Source of the DNA: Streptomyces hygroscopicus | Lineage (GTDB): Bacteria; Actinomycetota; Actinomycetes; Streptomycetales; Streptomycetaceae | Reading direction: 5' to 3' | Length of the DNA stretch: 64,000 nt | Assembly: GCA_002021875.1 (NCBI GenBank) | Contig: CP018627.1 | Span: forward strand, 11,222,001 to 11,286,000 | Part shown: in pieces, positions 32,948 through 41,666 of the stretch | Layout of the letters: every line of letters starts with the position of its first letter | Numbering within the stretch: position 1 is the first letter of the stretch | The notes under the pieces: generated by a model | The model's database searches: none | What the model was told of the DNA's origin: nothing | What the model saw: only the letters and a program-made list of their open reading frames with translations | Position numbers and translations under genes: made by a program

Positions 32948-33658
32948 TCACGTGGAACTCTCCTGGCGGCCGCGGAGGTCGAGGTTTCCGTACTGTCCGC
33001 CGCGTACCCGCTCCGGGGCGAACATGTCTGCGAGTGCGGCGACGTCGTCCACGCTGAGCGGCACCGCGGTCGCCTCGGCGTTCTCACGGACGTACTTCAC
33101 CCGCTTCGTACCGGGAATGGGGACTATGTCGTGTGGCTGAGCGAGGAGCCACGCGAGCGCGACCTGTCCCGGTGTGTGACCACGCGCCGTGCTGAACTCG
33201 CGGAGCTCGTCGACAAGACCCTCGACCGGAACCGAAGGGTCGAGGCGGTGGATGTAGTAGAGATCGATGTAGTCGGTGCCCAGTCGTGCGAGGCTCGCCT
33301 CACATGCCTGTGCCACGTACTCGGGACGGCCATCCATGACCACACCGCCTGCGTCGCCGGGGCGCGATCCGAACTTCGTGGCGAGGACAACTTCGTTGCG
33401 TCGGCCGCGTACGGCGCGGCCGAGCAGTGCCTCGTTGTGGCCGAACCCGTTCGAGGTCTGCCCGATGACGGCGTCGGCGGCGCCATAGATGTCGCTGGTG
33501 TCGAAGAAGTCGATACCCACATCGATCGCCGTGTGGATGGTGGCGATCGACTCGGCAGGGTCGGCCGGGCCGTAGAACTGGGACATGCCCATGCAGCCGA
33601 GGCCGATCGGCCGGACGTGGATGCCACTGTGGCCCAGGGGGACCCGTGCTGTGGTCAT
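32948..33658 (-). pseudogene. Aldo/keto reductase with an in-frame internal deletion
   Basis: 236 residues. The N-terminal part of the barrel is normal and keeps the catalytic set (FDTSDIYG with Asp and Tyr, LATKFGS with Lys, YYIHRLDP with His). After GLVDELREF the sequence jumps to STARGHTPGQVALAWLLAQP. The ~85-90 residues that normally lie between (as in the paralogue at 49961-50941) are missing without a frame change. The C-terminal cofactor region PIPGTKRVKYVRENA is present. Without several barrel strands it is unlikely to fold as an active enzyme. ATG 33658 is the likely start. Confidence 0.75.
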
Positions 33659-33955
33659 GCTGCACTCCATGCGGTTGTTGGATGGTCCGTGAGGTGGAGG
33701 GCGGCAATGGCGAGCCCTCCGCCGGCGTCCTGGATGCCAGGAACCCGGGCCGGGGATCGGGCGGTCTCAGTGGACGAACAAGCGGTGGCCGCCGTCCAGC
33801 CGCGGCGTCGGTCCAAGGGGACCGTCGTGCCGCCGCCTTCCCGCGGTGTGACCGTTGCTGACAAGTGCGGATGGTCGGTCCGGGCGGACCACTCCGGCCG
33901 GAGTCAGCCGCCCCGCCGTCACCCTGTCGACGGGTGCCTGGCCGCTACAGCGGCA
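33659..33955. other. Intergenic region without a supported gene
   Basis: Nearly 300 bases between the deleted aldo/keto reductase and the end of the leftward SDR. Nothing recognisable was seen. Confidence 0.4.
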
Positions 33956-34912
33956 CTAGCGGATGAATGCCTCGGACACGGCCCACAGGCGTGCCGCGTT
34001 GTCCTGGTCGAGGGCGTACGGGGCGACGCCGGCGACGGCACCGGCTCGCTCGGAGACCGGCTTGGCCTCCGCGCAGTCCTCGAAGTAGCGGCCGGTGACG
34101 CCTGCCACCGTCGGCGAGGCGGCCATCAGCACCGAGGTCGCGGCGCCCTGCTCCACCGCCTTCTCCGGCGGGAGTGCGAGTTCGCCGGTGGCGATGACGG
34201 CGGCCACCTGCTGGGGGTCCATGTTCCGGCCCAGCGACGTCGCGCCGATGTTGCCCGGCATCACGGCATTGGCGGTGATCCCGTCGTCGGCCCATCGCTT
34301 GGCGGCACCGGCGGCGAACAGTGCGGTGGCGCTCTTCGACTGCCCGTAGGAGGTCCACGGGTCGTAGGGGCGGAATCGGTAGTCGAGGTCGTCGAAGACG
34401 ACAGGCGAGAAGAGGTGGCCGATGGAGCTCACCGCGACGATCCGGGCACCGTCGGCCGCGGCGAGCGCCGGGTGGAGGCCGGTGGCGAGGGCGAAGTGGC
34501 CCAGGTGGTTGACGGCGAACTGCCACTCCCGGCCGTCAGGCGTGCGGGTGAGGTCCGGCGGGGACATCACTCCCGCGTTGTTGACCAGGATGTCCAGCGG
34601 ACCGTCCCAGGCTGCCACGAATGCCGCGACCGTCGACCGGTCGGCCAGGTCGAGCCGCCCCACGGTCAACTGTCCGGAACTGGAAGGCAGTTCTCCTTCC
34701 AGACGTGCCGCCACGCGGGAACCCGCGTCGGTGTCCCGAACGGCCAAGGTGACGTCGGCGCCCGCTGCGGCGAGGGCCCGGGTCGTTTCCACCCCGATTC
34801 CGGAACTGGCTCCGGTCACCACGGCCCGGCGGCCGTGCAGGTCGACGCCGTCGAGCACCTCGGCGGCGGTGGTGGTCGCTCCGAACGTGCGGGGTGTCTG
34901 CGGTGGGGACAT
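33956..34912 (-). CDS. Short-chain dehydrogenase/reductase
   Basis: A 318-residue classical/extended SDR of the WW-domain-oxidoreductase-like group: TGASSGIG cofactor motif at ~35, VRDTDAG, LVNNAGVM, SSIGHLFSPV and catalytic YGQSK at ~195. The substrate is unknown. It is divergent from a TetR gene at 35027. Its promoter (TTGGAC, 18 bp, TACAGT) is overlapped by a near-palindrome, so TetR repression is likely. It is closely related to the SDR at 36507-37457, with the same VVTGASSGIGVETTRALA block and similar C-terminal FEDC motif, so they are duplicated enzymes under different regulators. Confidence 0.9.
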   Translation of the reverse strand: MSPPQTPRTFGATTTAAEVLDGVDLHGRRAVVTGASSGIGVETTRALAAAGADVTLAVRDTDAGSRVAARLEGELPSSSGQLTVGRLDLADRSTVAAFVAAWDGPLDILVNNAGVMSPPDLTRTPDGREWQFAVNHLGHFALATGLHPALAAADGARIVAVSSIGHLFSPVVFDDLDYRFRPYDPWTSYGQSKSATALFAAGAAKRWADDGITANAVMPGNIGATSLGRNMDPQQVAAVIATGELALPPEKAVEQGAATSVLMAASPTVAGVTGRYFEDCAEAKPVSERAGAVAGVAPYALDQDNAARLWAVSEAFIR

Positions 34913-34957
34913 GAGGCGTGTCTCCTGACATGGGGGAACCGAGGACCGGTCGGCTTC

Positions 34958-34987
34958 ACTGTAACCACAAAAGTTAGACTCGTCCAA
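34958..34987 (-). promoter_or_regulatory. SDR promoter with overlapping TetR operator
   Basis: On the minus strand, -35 TTGGAC (34987-34982), 18-bp spacer, -10 TACAGT (34963-34958). TTAGACTCGTCCAA (34974-34987) is a 14-bp palindrome with one mismatch pair, centred beside the -35, and TCGTCCA is repeated at 34996-35002. Confidence 0.55.
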
Positions 34988-35026
34988 AAATACATTCGTC
35001 CAGGAATCGGCACGTACGATGGCTCG

Positions 35027-35611
35027 ATGGGAAGGACGATGAATCTGCGGGAGCGCAAGAAGCTGGCGACCTGGCGCGCCATCCGGTCCGCCGCGCTGCG
35101 GCTCTTCGACGAGCAGGGGTACGAGGCCACGACCGTCGAGCAGATCGCGGCCGCGGCGAATGTCTCGCGCGCCACCTTCTTCAACTACTTCGCCAGCAAG
35201 GACGCGGCAGTCCTCGACCAGGACCCGGAGGAGCGGCGCAACTGGCAGGCCCTGATAAAGGACCGTCCCGCGGGCGAGCCGCTCTGGGACTCCCTCACCG
35301 CGATCATGACAGGGTTCTGTGAGAGCCTGCGGGACCGCATCCCTCTGCAGCGCCGCCTCAAGGCGCAGTCGCCCGCCTTCGCCCAGTCGGCGCAGAGCTT
35401 TGGCGAGCAGTTCTTCACCGACCTGGGGCACTGGGTGGCATCCCGCACCACCGACTCCGACGAGCTGACCCCGACGCTGCAGCTGAACCTGGCGATAGTC
35501 GCCACCACTACCGCCTACCAGACCTGGCCCGCTGACGAATCCTTCGACGAATTCCTGCAACGACTCGAACGCTGCCTGCGCCAGGCGGGTCCGGGCACGC
35601 CCGCCGACTGA
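35027..35611 (+). CDS. TetR-family repressor
   Basis: A 194-residue regulator: RKKLATWRAIRSAALRLFDE, QGYEATTVEQIAAAANVSRA and TFFNYFASKDAAVL make up the TetR helix-turn-helix, followed by a helical ligand domain. ATG 35027 is used; ATG 35039 is a possible alternative. It is divergent from the SDR at 33956-34912 and is probably its repressor, acting on TTAGACTCGTCCAA. Confidence 0.9.
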   Translation: MGRTMNLRERKKLATWRAIRSAALRLFDEQGYEATTVEQIAAAANVSRATFFNYFASKDAAVLDQDPEERRNWQALIKDRPAGEPLWDSLTAIMTGFCESLRDRIPLQRRLKAQSPAFAQSAQSFGEQFFTDLGHWVASRTTDSDELTPTLQLNLAIVATTTAYQTWPADESFDEFLQRLERCLRQAGPGTPAD

Positions 35612-35637
35612 CCCGTCCGTGAATTCCCGGCTCTTCC

Positions 35638-36303
35638 CTATGCGTCGAGTTGGGTGATCTGCCGCGAGTGCAGGATGCGAGGTCCGGCACCGTCCAGCCG
35701 CGCAACAGCGATCATCGCGCGCCCGAGATGCTCGGTACTGGTCACGTACCGGGGGGCGAGGCGGCGCAGGAGTGGATAGAGCCAGAACGTGAGCCGGTAG
35801 AGGAGCCGGTACCAGTTCGTTCCGGAAGTCTCGCCGTGGATGGGCTGGATCCATCCGGGACGGAAGGCGTAGGTATGCATGTCCATGGCCAGCAGAGCAT
35901 TCTCCGTGCGGCCCTTCACCCGGGCCCAGGAGGTGCGCCCTTGCTCCGTGCTGTCGGTGCCTTCTCCTGACACGTATACGAATGTCAGCCGAGGATTGCC
36001 GGCGGCCACGACCCGTGCGGCTTCCATCGTGTAGGTGTAAGTGACCTTCTCGTACTCCGCGTTGCTGCGCCCCACCGACGACACGCCAAGGCAGTAGAAA
36101 CACGCGTCAGCATCTGCGAGATCCGCCGCGATCGGGTTCAGGTCCTCGAAGTCCGTGTGGAGAACTTCGCGAAGCTTGGGAGCACTGCGGCCGAGTGGCC
36201 GTCGCACGATGGCGATCACTTCCGTCACCCCCGGGTCCTCCAGGCACGCGCGGAGCACTCCTTGGCCCACCATGCCCGATGCTCCGAAGAGAACTACTTT
36301 CAT
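35638..36303 (-). CDS. NAD(P)H-binding atypical SDR
   Basis: A 221-residue Rossmann-fold protein of the NmrA/atypical-SDR type: KVVLFGASGMVGQGVLRACL cofactor motif at the N-terminus, CFYCLGVSSVGRSNAEYEKV and FRPGWIQPIHGETSGTNWY. Such proteins are often redox sensors or epimerase-like enzymes lacking the YxxxK pair; here YTYTMEAAR sits near that position. It lies 26 bp beyond the TetR stop on the opposite strand and has no clear operon partner. Confidence 0.8.
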   Translation of the reverse strand: MKVVLFGASGMVGQGVLRACLEDPGVTEVIAIVRRPLGRSAPKLREVLHTDFEDLNPIAADLADADACFYCLGVSSVGRSNAEYEKVTYTYTMEAARVVAAGNPRLTFVYVSGEGTDSTEQGRTSWARVKGRTENALLAMDMHTYAFRPGWIQPIHGETSGTNWYRLLYRLTFWLYPLLRRLAPRYVTSTEHLGRAMIAVARLDGAGPRILHSRQITQLDA

Positions 36304-36506
36304 TACGGCTCCTTGGGATTCTGTCCCAGGCGGGATTCGCCGCAGGCGCTGCAGCCAACCCCGACCGGCACGTCAGGATGGGAAGACCTGCGGTTCGGTC
36401 GGGTGGAGGGACCATCCAGGCGCAGCCCTGAGGTGGTTCCGGCGAGGAAGGCGATCTATCCGTAGATGTTCGTGGTGGTGGAGGGTTTCCCCCAGGCGCA
36501 GGTGTC

Positions 36507-37457
36507 TCAGGAGCGGAGCATCGCGGTGCCCAGGTCCCAGAGCCGCTTGGCGTTGTCCGTGTCGAGTGCGTAGGGGCGCACGCCGCTGTCGGCGTAGGGG
36601 TTGGGGTCGGTGTTGAGCTCGGCCTCGTTGCAGTCCTCGAAGTAGCGGCCGGTGACGCCTTCGAGTAGGGGGGATGCGGCCACCAGCACCGAGGTTGCGG
36701 CACCTTCCTCGACGGTCTTCCAGGTGAAGTTGGCGAAGGCTTCCTCGACCTCCGGTGTCGCGTTGCCCTCCTGGTGGCGCTGGAGTCCGGTGCGTATGCC
36801 GCCGGGCATGACCGCGTTGGCGGTGATGCCGTCGTCGGCCCACCGCTTGGCCGCCCCGACAGCCAGCAGCACATTGCCGGTCTTGGACTGGCCGTAGGCC
36901 GCCCACTCCTCATAGGGGCGGCGCTCGAAGTGGATGTCGTCGAAGACGACCGGGGAGAACAGGTGGCCGCTGGAGCTGAGCGAGACGATGCGCGCGCCAC
37001 CGGCGGCCGCGAGCGCGTCGTGGAGGCCGAGGGTCAGGTTGAAGTGGCCGAGGTAGTTGGTGGCGAACTGCAGTTCCCAGCCCTCGGTAGTGCGGTGCGG
37101 CTCGGGCAGCGCCATGATCCCGGCATTGTTCACCAGGATGTGCAGCGGGCCCCGCCAGGCGTCGGTGAAGGACGCGACCGAGGCTCGGTCGGTCAGCTCC
37201 AGTGGTGCGGCAGTCACCTTGGAGTTGCCGGTCTTGGCCGCGATCTCCTGGGCGACACGGTTGCCCGCCTCGACGTTGCGGACGGCGAGGGTGACATCGG
37301 CACCGGCACTGGCCAGGGCGCGTGTCGTCTCGACGCCGATGCCGGACGCGGCGCCTGTGACGATCGCGCGCTTGCCGGTCAGGTCGACCCCCTCGATGAC
37401 CTCGTTCGCCGTCGTGTGAAAGCCGTAGGGCGTAGTGAAGCGCTCGCGCGAGCTCAT
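36507..37457 (-). CDS. Short-chain dehydrogenase/reductase, TetR-controlled
   Basis: A 316-residue SDR with TGAASGIG at ~38, LVNNAGIMA, SSSGHLFSPVVFDD and catalytic YGQSK. It is a paralogue of the SDR at 33956-34912. ATG 37457 follows GGAG. Two perfect CCGGAA-N4-TTCCGG palindromes lie 73-120 bp upstream, and a third half-conserved one is in front of the divergent tetR (37779), so that regulator very likely represses this gene. Substrate unknown. Confidence 0.9.
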   Translation of the reverse strand: MSSRERFTTPYGFHTTANEVIEGVDLTGKRAIVTGAASGIGVETTRALASAGADVTLAVRNVEAGNRVAQEIAAKTGNSKVTAAPLELTDRASVASFTDAWRGPLHILVNNAGIMALPEPHRTTEGWELQFATNYLGHFNLTLGLHDALAAAGGARIVSLSSSGHLFSPVVFDDIHFERRPYEEWAAYGQSKTGNVLLAVGAAKRWADDGITANAVMPGGIRTGLQRHQEGNATPEVEEAFANFTWKTVEEGAATSVLVAASPLLEGVTGRYFEDCNEAELNTDPNPYADSGVRPYALDTDNAKRLWDLGTAMLRS

Positions 37458-37529
37458 GTGTGGGCTCCGTTCATGTCGGCGCTCCCCGTCGATTCCTGGC
37501 CGCTCGCGCGGCGGGGGAGCCATCGTTAT

Positions 37530-37545
37530 CCGGAATCCGTTCCGG
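37530..37545. promoter_or_regulatory. TetR operator site 1
   Basis: CCGGAA (37530-37535), TCCG, TTCCGG (37540-37545): a perfect inverted repeat, 73 bp upstream of the SDR start. Confidence 0.65.
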
Positions 37546-37557
37546 TAATGGAAGGCT

Positions 37558-37577
37558 AACCGGAACAGATTCCGGTT
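37558..37577. promoter_or_regulatory. TetR operator site 2
   Basis: AACCGGAA (37558-37565), CAGA, TTCCGGTT (37570-37577): a perfect 8-bp inverted repeat with the same core and 4-bp spacer as site 1, centred 30 bp from it (about three helix turns). Confidence 0.7.
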
Positions 37578-37755
37578 GCAAGGAGGCGGGTTGGTCACTC
37601 TCTGTGTGTGGGGGGGCCTCCCTGTGGTGATGACGATTTCGAGAGAGGGGGAGTGGTCTGAGCTGGGTGGTCTGCTCCACGTCGCGGCGGGCGTTGCTCG
37701 AAGGTGCCCGACTCGCCACTGAGTGGTCGCGGGGGCCTGTATGTATGATGTAAGT

Positions 37756-37767
37756 GGAATGTATTCC
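37756..37767. promoter_or_regulatory. TetR operator site 3, before tetR
   Basis: GGAA, TGTA, TTCC at 37756-37767, the same GGAA-N4-TTCC core 11 bp before the tetR GTG start. Weaker outer bases suggest lower affinity and autoregulation. Confidence 0.55.
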
Positions 37768-37778
37768 GTTTCGTAGGG

Positions 37779-38357
37779 GTGGTCGTGACCGAGGCGACGC
37801 AGCGCAGACCGCGTGCGGACGGGCAGCGCAATCGCGCGCGCCTCCTCGAGGTCGCGCTGCGTTTGTTCATAGAGAGGGGCCCGGACGTCCCCTTCACTGA
37901 GATCGCCAAAGAAGCCGGTGTCGGTGTCGGCACCGTCTACCGCCACTTTCCGACGCGCGAAGACCTCATCGAGGCGGCATACCGTTCGGAGCTTGACGCC
38001 GTGTGCGCTGCGGCCGGGGAGTTGCTCGACCAGGTGCCGCCTCGCGACGCTCTGCGCATCTGGATGGACCGCTTCGTCGACTACTGGGCCACCAAGATCG
38101 GTCTGACGGAGGCCATCCGGGCCGTCGTAGCCGCGGGCGGAAATCCGTTCGCGCAAAGCCGCGAGCGACTCGATGAAGCCGTCGGCGCACTGCTGTCGGC
38201 AACCGCGGCGACAGGGTTCACGCGATCCGAGGTCGAACCGGACGATGTGGTGGTGTCACTCAGTGGCATCGCCATGGTCGCAGGCGTACTCGAGGATCGC
38301 GATCAGCTCGGCCGGGTGCTCGACCTCTTGTATGAGGGGCTGCGTACCAGGTCATGA
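37779..38357 (+). CDS. TetR-family repressor of the divergent SDR
   Basis: A 192-residue regulator: GQRNRARLLEVALRLFIERG, FTEIAKEAGVGVGTVYRHFP and TREDLIEAAYRSEL form the DNA-binding domain, close to the common SbtR/TetR_C subgroup. GTG 37779 or GTG 37785 could be the start; no strong ribosome-binding site separates them. Three GGAA-N4-TTCC operators in the 321-bp divergent region define its likely targets: the SDR and itself. Confidence 0.9.
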   Translation: MVVTEATQRRPRADGQRNRARLLEVALRLFIERGPDVPFTEIAKEAGVGVGTVYRHFPTREDLIEAAYRSELDAVCAAAGELLDQVPPRDALRIWMDRFVDYWATKIGLTEAIRAVVAAGGNPFAQSRERLDEAVGALLSATAATGFTRSEVEPDDVVVSLSGIAMVAGVLEDRDQLGRVLDLLYEGLRTRS

Positions 38358-38427
38358 GCGGCTACGCGGACGGCCGTTCACGGGTGATTCGTTGGCGGCG
38401 GGTGCCCGGCGAGGTCAGAATGTCCCG

Positions 38428-39228
38428 ATGCAGGCTTTCAAGATCACCACGACCGATGAGGTGCTGGCCGACCTGCGCGAGCGGCTCTCGCGTACTCGAT
38501 TCCGGAACGACCTGCCGGGCGAGGACTGGGGATGGGGGACGCCACAGCCCTGGCTACGGCGCCTCGTCGAGCACTGGCTGTACCGCTGCGACTGGCGCCG
38601 TACCGAAGCCGAGTTGAACGCTCTTCCCCAGGTCGTCGGTGACTTCGCCGGGCTGCGCGTGCACGCTTTCGTGGTGCGTTCGCGGCACGAGGACGCCACG
38701 CCGCTGCTGCTGTGCCATGGCTGGCCCGGCTCGGTGGTGGAGTTCCTGGACTGCCTGCCCGCGCTGGTCGACCCGACGAGCCATGGCGGACGTGCCGAGG
38801 ACGCCTTTCACGTTGTGTTGCCCTCGATACCCGGATTCGGCCTGTCGGGACCGACTGCCGCCCCTGGCGTCGATGTGGCCGCCATCGCCGACGCGTTCGC
38901 CGCCCTCATGTACGAGCTCGGCCACCCTCATTTCTTGGCGCAGGGCGGGGATTGGGGGGCCTTCGTCGTCCGGCAGCTTGGCATTGAGTATCCCAATCGA
39001 CTCTTGGGCGTGCACATCAACTTTCCGTGGGCGGTTGCCCCGCCCGGCCTTGATGATCCTCTGGCCGGGGTGACAGCGGCGGAGCGCGAGACGTTGGAGC
39101 GAAACACCCGGGTGTACGGCGGCGACAACGGCTACTACATTCAACAGGCCACGCGGCCGCACAGCATTGGCCCGGCGCTGGAGCCGTCTGTCGACGAGCC
39201 CCGGGAACCATTCCTTGATCAGCTTTGA
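38428..39228 (+). pseudogene. Epoxide hydrolase truncated by an IS21 remnant
   Basis: 266 residues. The N-terminal epoxide-hydrolase domain (FKITTTDEVLADLRERLSRT, WRRTEAELNALPQ) is followed by the alpha/beta-hydrolase core with LLLCHGWPGSVVEF (oxyanion HGWP), PSIPGFGLSGP and the nucleophile elbow AQGGDWGAFV with Asp. Homology ends at about TRPHSIGPAL (39178). The last ~16 residues are antisense IstA sequence, so the cap continuation and the catalytic His region are missing (normal length ~380). Probably inactive. Confidence 0.8.
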
Positions 39229-39369
39229 CCAGTCAGCTTCGCTCATTGGCGGTCCGCCGGGGCTGATCCCTGACGCTTCCGCGGGGGCCAGGCACTTCCT
39301 GACCGTCTTGCGGTCCACTACTCCCAGAGACGCGGCCAGTTCGCTGTTCGGCCGGATCCGCACGCCCTA
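39180..39369 (-). mobile_element. IS21-family IstA N-terminal remnant
   Basis: On the minus strand, SELAASLGVVDRKTVRKCLA (helix-turn-helix), PAEASGISPGGPPMSEADWS and KLIKEWFPGLVD match the N-terminus of IstA transposases. Only ~60 residues remain. The right-hand side (39370-39536) has no gene. The remnant fuses to and truncates the epoxide hydrolase. Confidence 0.7.
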
Positions 39370-39536
39370 AGGAGCGACGAAGTCGTGCACTACGCCGTGG
39401 CCTGCCGGTCACACCTCTGCTCACGCCTCCTGCGATGGCGCCCTTGCTATGACATCGGAACGAGCCTTGTCGCGGCGTCGTCGAGCTGCGTTGCGCAGGT
39501 GCAAGCCGTCAGGCCGTCTGCGGAACCGGCATTCGG

Positions 39537-40304
39537 TCAGTGAGCGGTGAAGCCGCCGTCGACCGGGAGAGCGACACCGACCACGAGGCTGGCGCCCGGA
39601 CTGCACAGCCAGAGAACGGCCGCGGCGATCTCCTCCGCACGCCCCAGCCTTCCGATGGACTGTTCCTTCATGATCTCTGCCATGGTTTCGGCCTGGTTCT
39701 CGACCATATCCGCAGCCATGGGAGTGTCGACCACCCCGGGGCACACCGCGTTGATGCGGACACCTCTCGGGGCGTATTCGACCGCGGCGCTCTTGGTCAG
39801 GCCGATCACACCGTGCTTGGACGCGTGGTAGGCCGCGCGCTCCGGCATACCCAGGAGCCCGCCCAGCGAGGAGCAGTTGACGATGGCACCGCTGCCCTGC
39901 TCCCGCATCTGGCGGAGCTCGTGCTTCATGCTGGCCCAGATGCCGCGGAGGTTGACGGCGTTCACGTGGTCGAAGTTCTCGGCGGGCTCGTCGGCCGCGT
40001 CACAGGGCGGTGCCTGCACACCGGCGTTGTTGAACGCCATGTCCAGGCGGCCGAACGTGGTGACCGCCCGTTCCACCATCGCGGCCGTCTGGCTTTCGTC
40101 TGTGACATCGCAGGTGACGCCAATCGCCTGGTGACCGGCTGACGTCAATTCCTCGGCTGCCGCCTCCACGGCGTGCTTGTCGATGTCTGCGAGCACAATG
40201 GCGGCACCAGCTTCGGCGAATGACTGGGCCGTCGCGAGCCCCATGCCAGATGCCGCGCCGGTGACGAGTGCCACCTTGTTCTCGAAGTTGTAGATCGGGT
40301 TCAT
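39537..40304 (-). CDS. Short-chain dehydrogenase/reductase (classical)
   Basis: A 255-residue classical SDR: TGAASGMGLATAQSFAEAGA, ADIDKHA (an Asp after beta-2, suggesting NAD preference), NNAGVQAPP, IVNCSSLGGLLGMP, catalytic YHASK and CPGVVDTPM, ending ALPVDGGFTAH. ATG 40304 is the start matching the family N-terminus. The substrate is unknown. No regulator is adjacent. Confidence 0.9.
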   Translation of the reverse strand: MNPIYNFENKVALVTGAASGMGLATAQSFAEAGAAIVLADIDKHAVEAAAEELTSAGHQAIGVTCDVTDESQTAAMVERAVTTFGRLDMAFNNAGVQAPPCDAADEPAENFDHVNAVNLRGIWASMKHELRQMREQGSGAIVNCSSLGGLLGMPERAAYHASKHGVIGLTKSAAVEYAPRGVRINAVCPGVVDTPMAADMVENQAETMAEIMKEQSIGRLGRAEEIAAAVLWLCSPGASLVVGVALPVDGGFTAH

Positions 40305-40548
40305 GGTGTGCGTAGCTCCAAACATCGGTCGGCGAGGCGCCGACCAGTCAGAAAAGTGATCAGATCTCCGTCGTCGGTCGGGCCGAAGGCCAGAGCCGGC
40401 CTCATCGCCACGTGCCGTTGTGGAAGCCTGGCACCCGGTGCTTGGGGCCGGTTCCGGCACGGTGACGCAGTTCGCGGACTGGGTCCGCCCACTGCGTAGG
40501 GGCTGGATCAGCGGCGGGTGCTGCGGCGTGGGCCGTTGTACTCGCCGT

Positions 40549-41394
40549 TCAGGCGGTGGTGTCGTTGTAGCCCAGGTTGCCGCCGAGTTCGCGGGAGGCT
40601 TCGGCCTGGGCGAGGAGTTCCTGGGCCTTGGCCGTCACGCCCTCGATGGCGTCGGCGCCTGCGACGAAGCGCTGCAGGGGCTTGTCCTGGCCGGCGATGG
40701 TGAGCAGGGCGCGGGCGAGCTTGGCGGGGTCGCCGGTCTGCCGGCCGTTCATGCTCTTCCAGGCCGCGACTGTGGCCGTGGTGCGCTCGGCGTAGTCGTC
40801 GATGGTCGGCTCGGGCCAGATGGTGGAGCCGTCCACGAGGAGCTCGGTGCGGAAGAAGCCGGGTTCCACGACCGTGGTGTGGATGTTGTACGGCTCGACG
40901 TCGTAGCGCAGGGATTCCATCCAGCCCTCGACGCCGAACTTGGAGGCGGCGTAGGCGACGCAGAACTCCTGGCCGATCAGACCGGCGGAGGAGGAGAGGG
41001 TGATGATGTGACCGGCGCGCTGCTTGCGCAGGATGGGCAGGACGGCGCGGGTGACGTTCATCGGGCCGAAGAGGTTGGTCTCGATCTGCCGGCGCATCTG
41101 CGCGGGCGTGATCTCCTCGAAGTAGCCGGCGAAGAAGTTGCCGGCGTTGTTGACCAGGACGTCGATACGGCCGAAGCGGTCGACGACGGCCTGTGCGGCG
41201 GCCTCGGCGTCCTCCAGGCTGGTCACGTCCAGCTTGGTGACCAGCAGGTTGTCCTGCGGGCCGCCGAGAGTCTTCTCGACCTCCTCGGGGCGGCGGCCGG
41301 TGGCGACGACCTGGTGGCCGACCGCGAGGGCTTCGCGGGCGATGTCGGTGCCCAGACCGCGTCCGGCGCCGGTGACGAGAATGACCTTGCTCAT
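40549..41394 (-). CDS. Short-chain dehydrogenase paired with an MmyB-like regulator
   Basis: A 281-residue classical SDR: TGAGRGLGTDIAREALAVGH, ATGRRPEEV (Arg after beta-2, suggesting NADPH), LVNNAGNFFAGYFEE, LSSSAGLIGQEF and catalytic YAASK. ATG 41394 follows AAAGGACC. It is divergent from the MmyB-like gene at 41667, an SDR-regulator pairing known for this regulator family in actinomycetes. The shared operator-like motif lies at 41614-41635. Substrate unknown. Confidence 0.9.
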   Translation of the reverse strand: MSKVILVTGAGRGLGTDIAREALAVGHQVVATGRRPEEVEKTLGGPQDNLLVTKLDVTSLEDAEAAAQAVVDRFGRIDVLVNNAGNFFAGYFEEITPAQMRRQIETNLFGPMNVTRAVLPILRKQRAGHIITLSSSAGLIGQEFCVAYAASKFGVEGWMESLRYDVEPYNIHTTVVEPGFFRTELLVDGSTIWPEPTIDDYAERTTATVAAWKSMNGRQTGDPAKLARALLTIAGQDKPLQRFVAGADAIEGVTAKAQELLAQAEASRELGGNLGYNDTTA

Positions 41395-41613
41395 GAGGGG
41401 GTCCTTTCAGGCGCCGCTCCCGGCACCCGGTGTTGTGCGGTGATGATGCGTGACGTCGCCGAGCCCAGGTATCCCGGCCGTCGGCGCGGGGCCGATCGGG
41501 CGCGCAGCACGAGACGCCGTTCCTGGCCGGTTTCTCCGGGCTGTGTCATCGACTTTCGCACGTTCACGCGCATCCACAAAGGGGAGAATTCCTTACCCGG
41601 ATGAAAGGTTCCA

Positions 41614-41635
41614 GGTATAAATCTCTACCCCCCAA
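41614..41635. promoter_or_regulatory. MmyB-type operator motif, copy 1
   Basis: GGTATAAATCTCTACC (41614-41629) followed by CCCCAA. The core is an imperfect palindrome (GGTA...TACC) and is 15 of 16 identical to 52134-52149, in front of the paralogous regulator. Confidence 0.65.
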
Positions 41636-41666
41636 TGCTGGACCATTCGGTGTCACACTGGCCGGT

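Noticed and set aside
33131..35611. Very long plus-strand open frame ending in TetR
   Set aside because: Only the part from 35027 is TetR; the rest is antisense to an aldo/keto reductase and an SDR.
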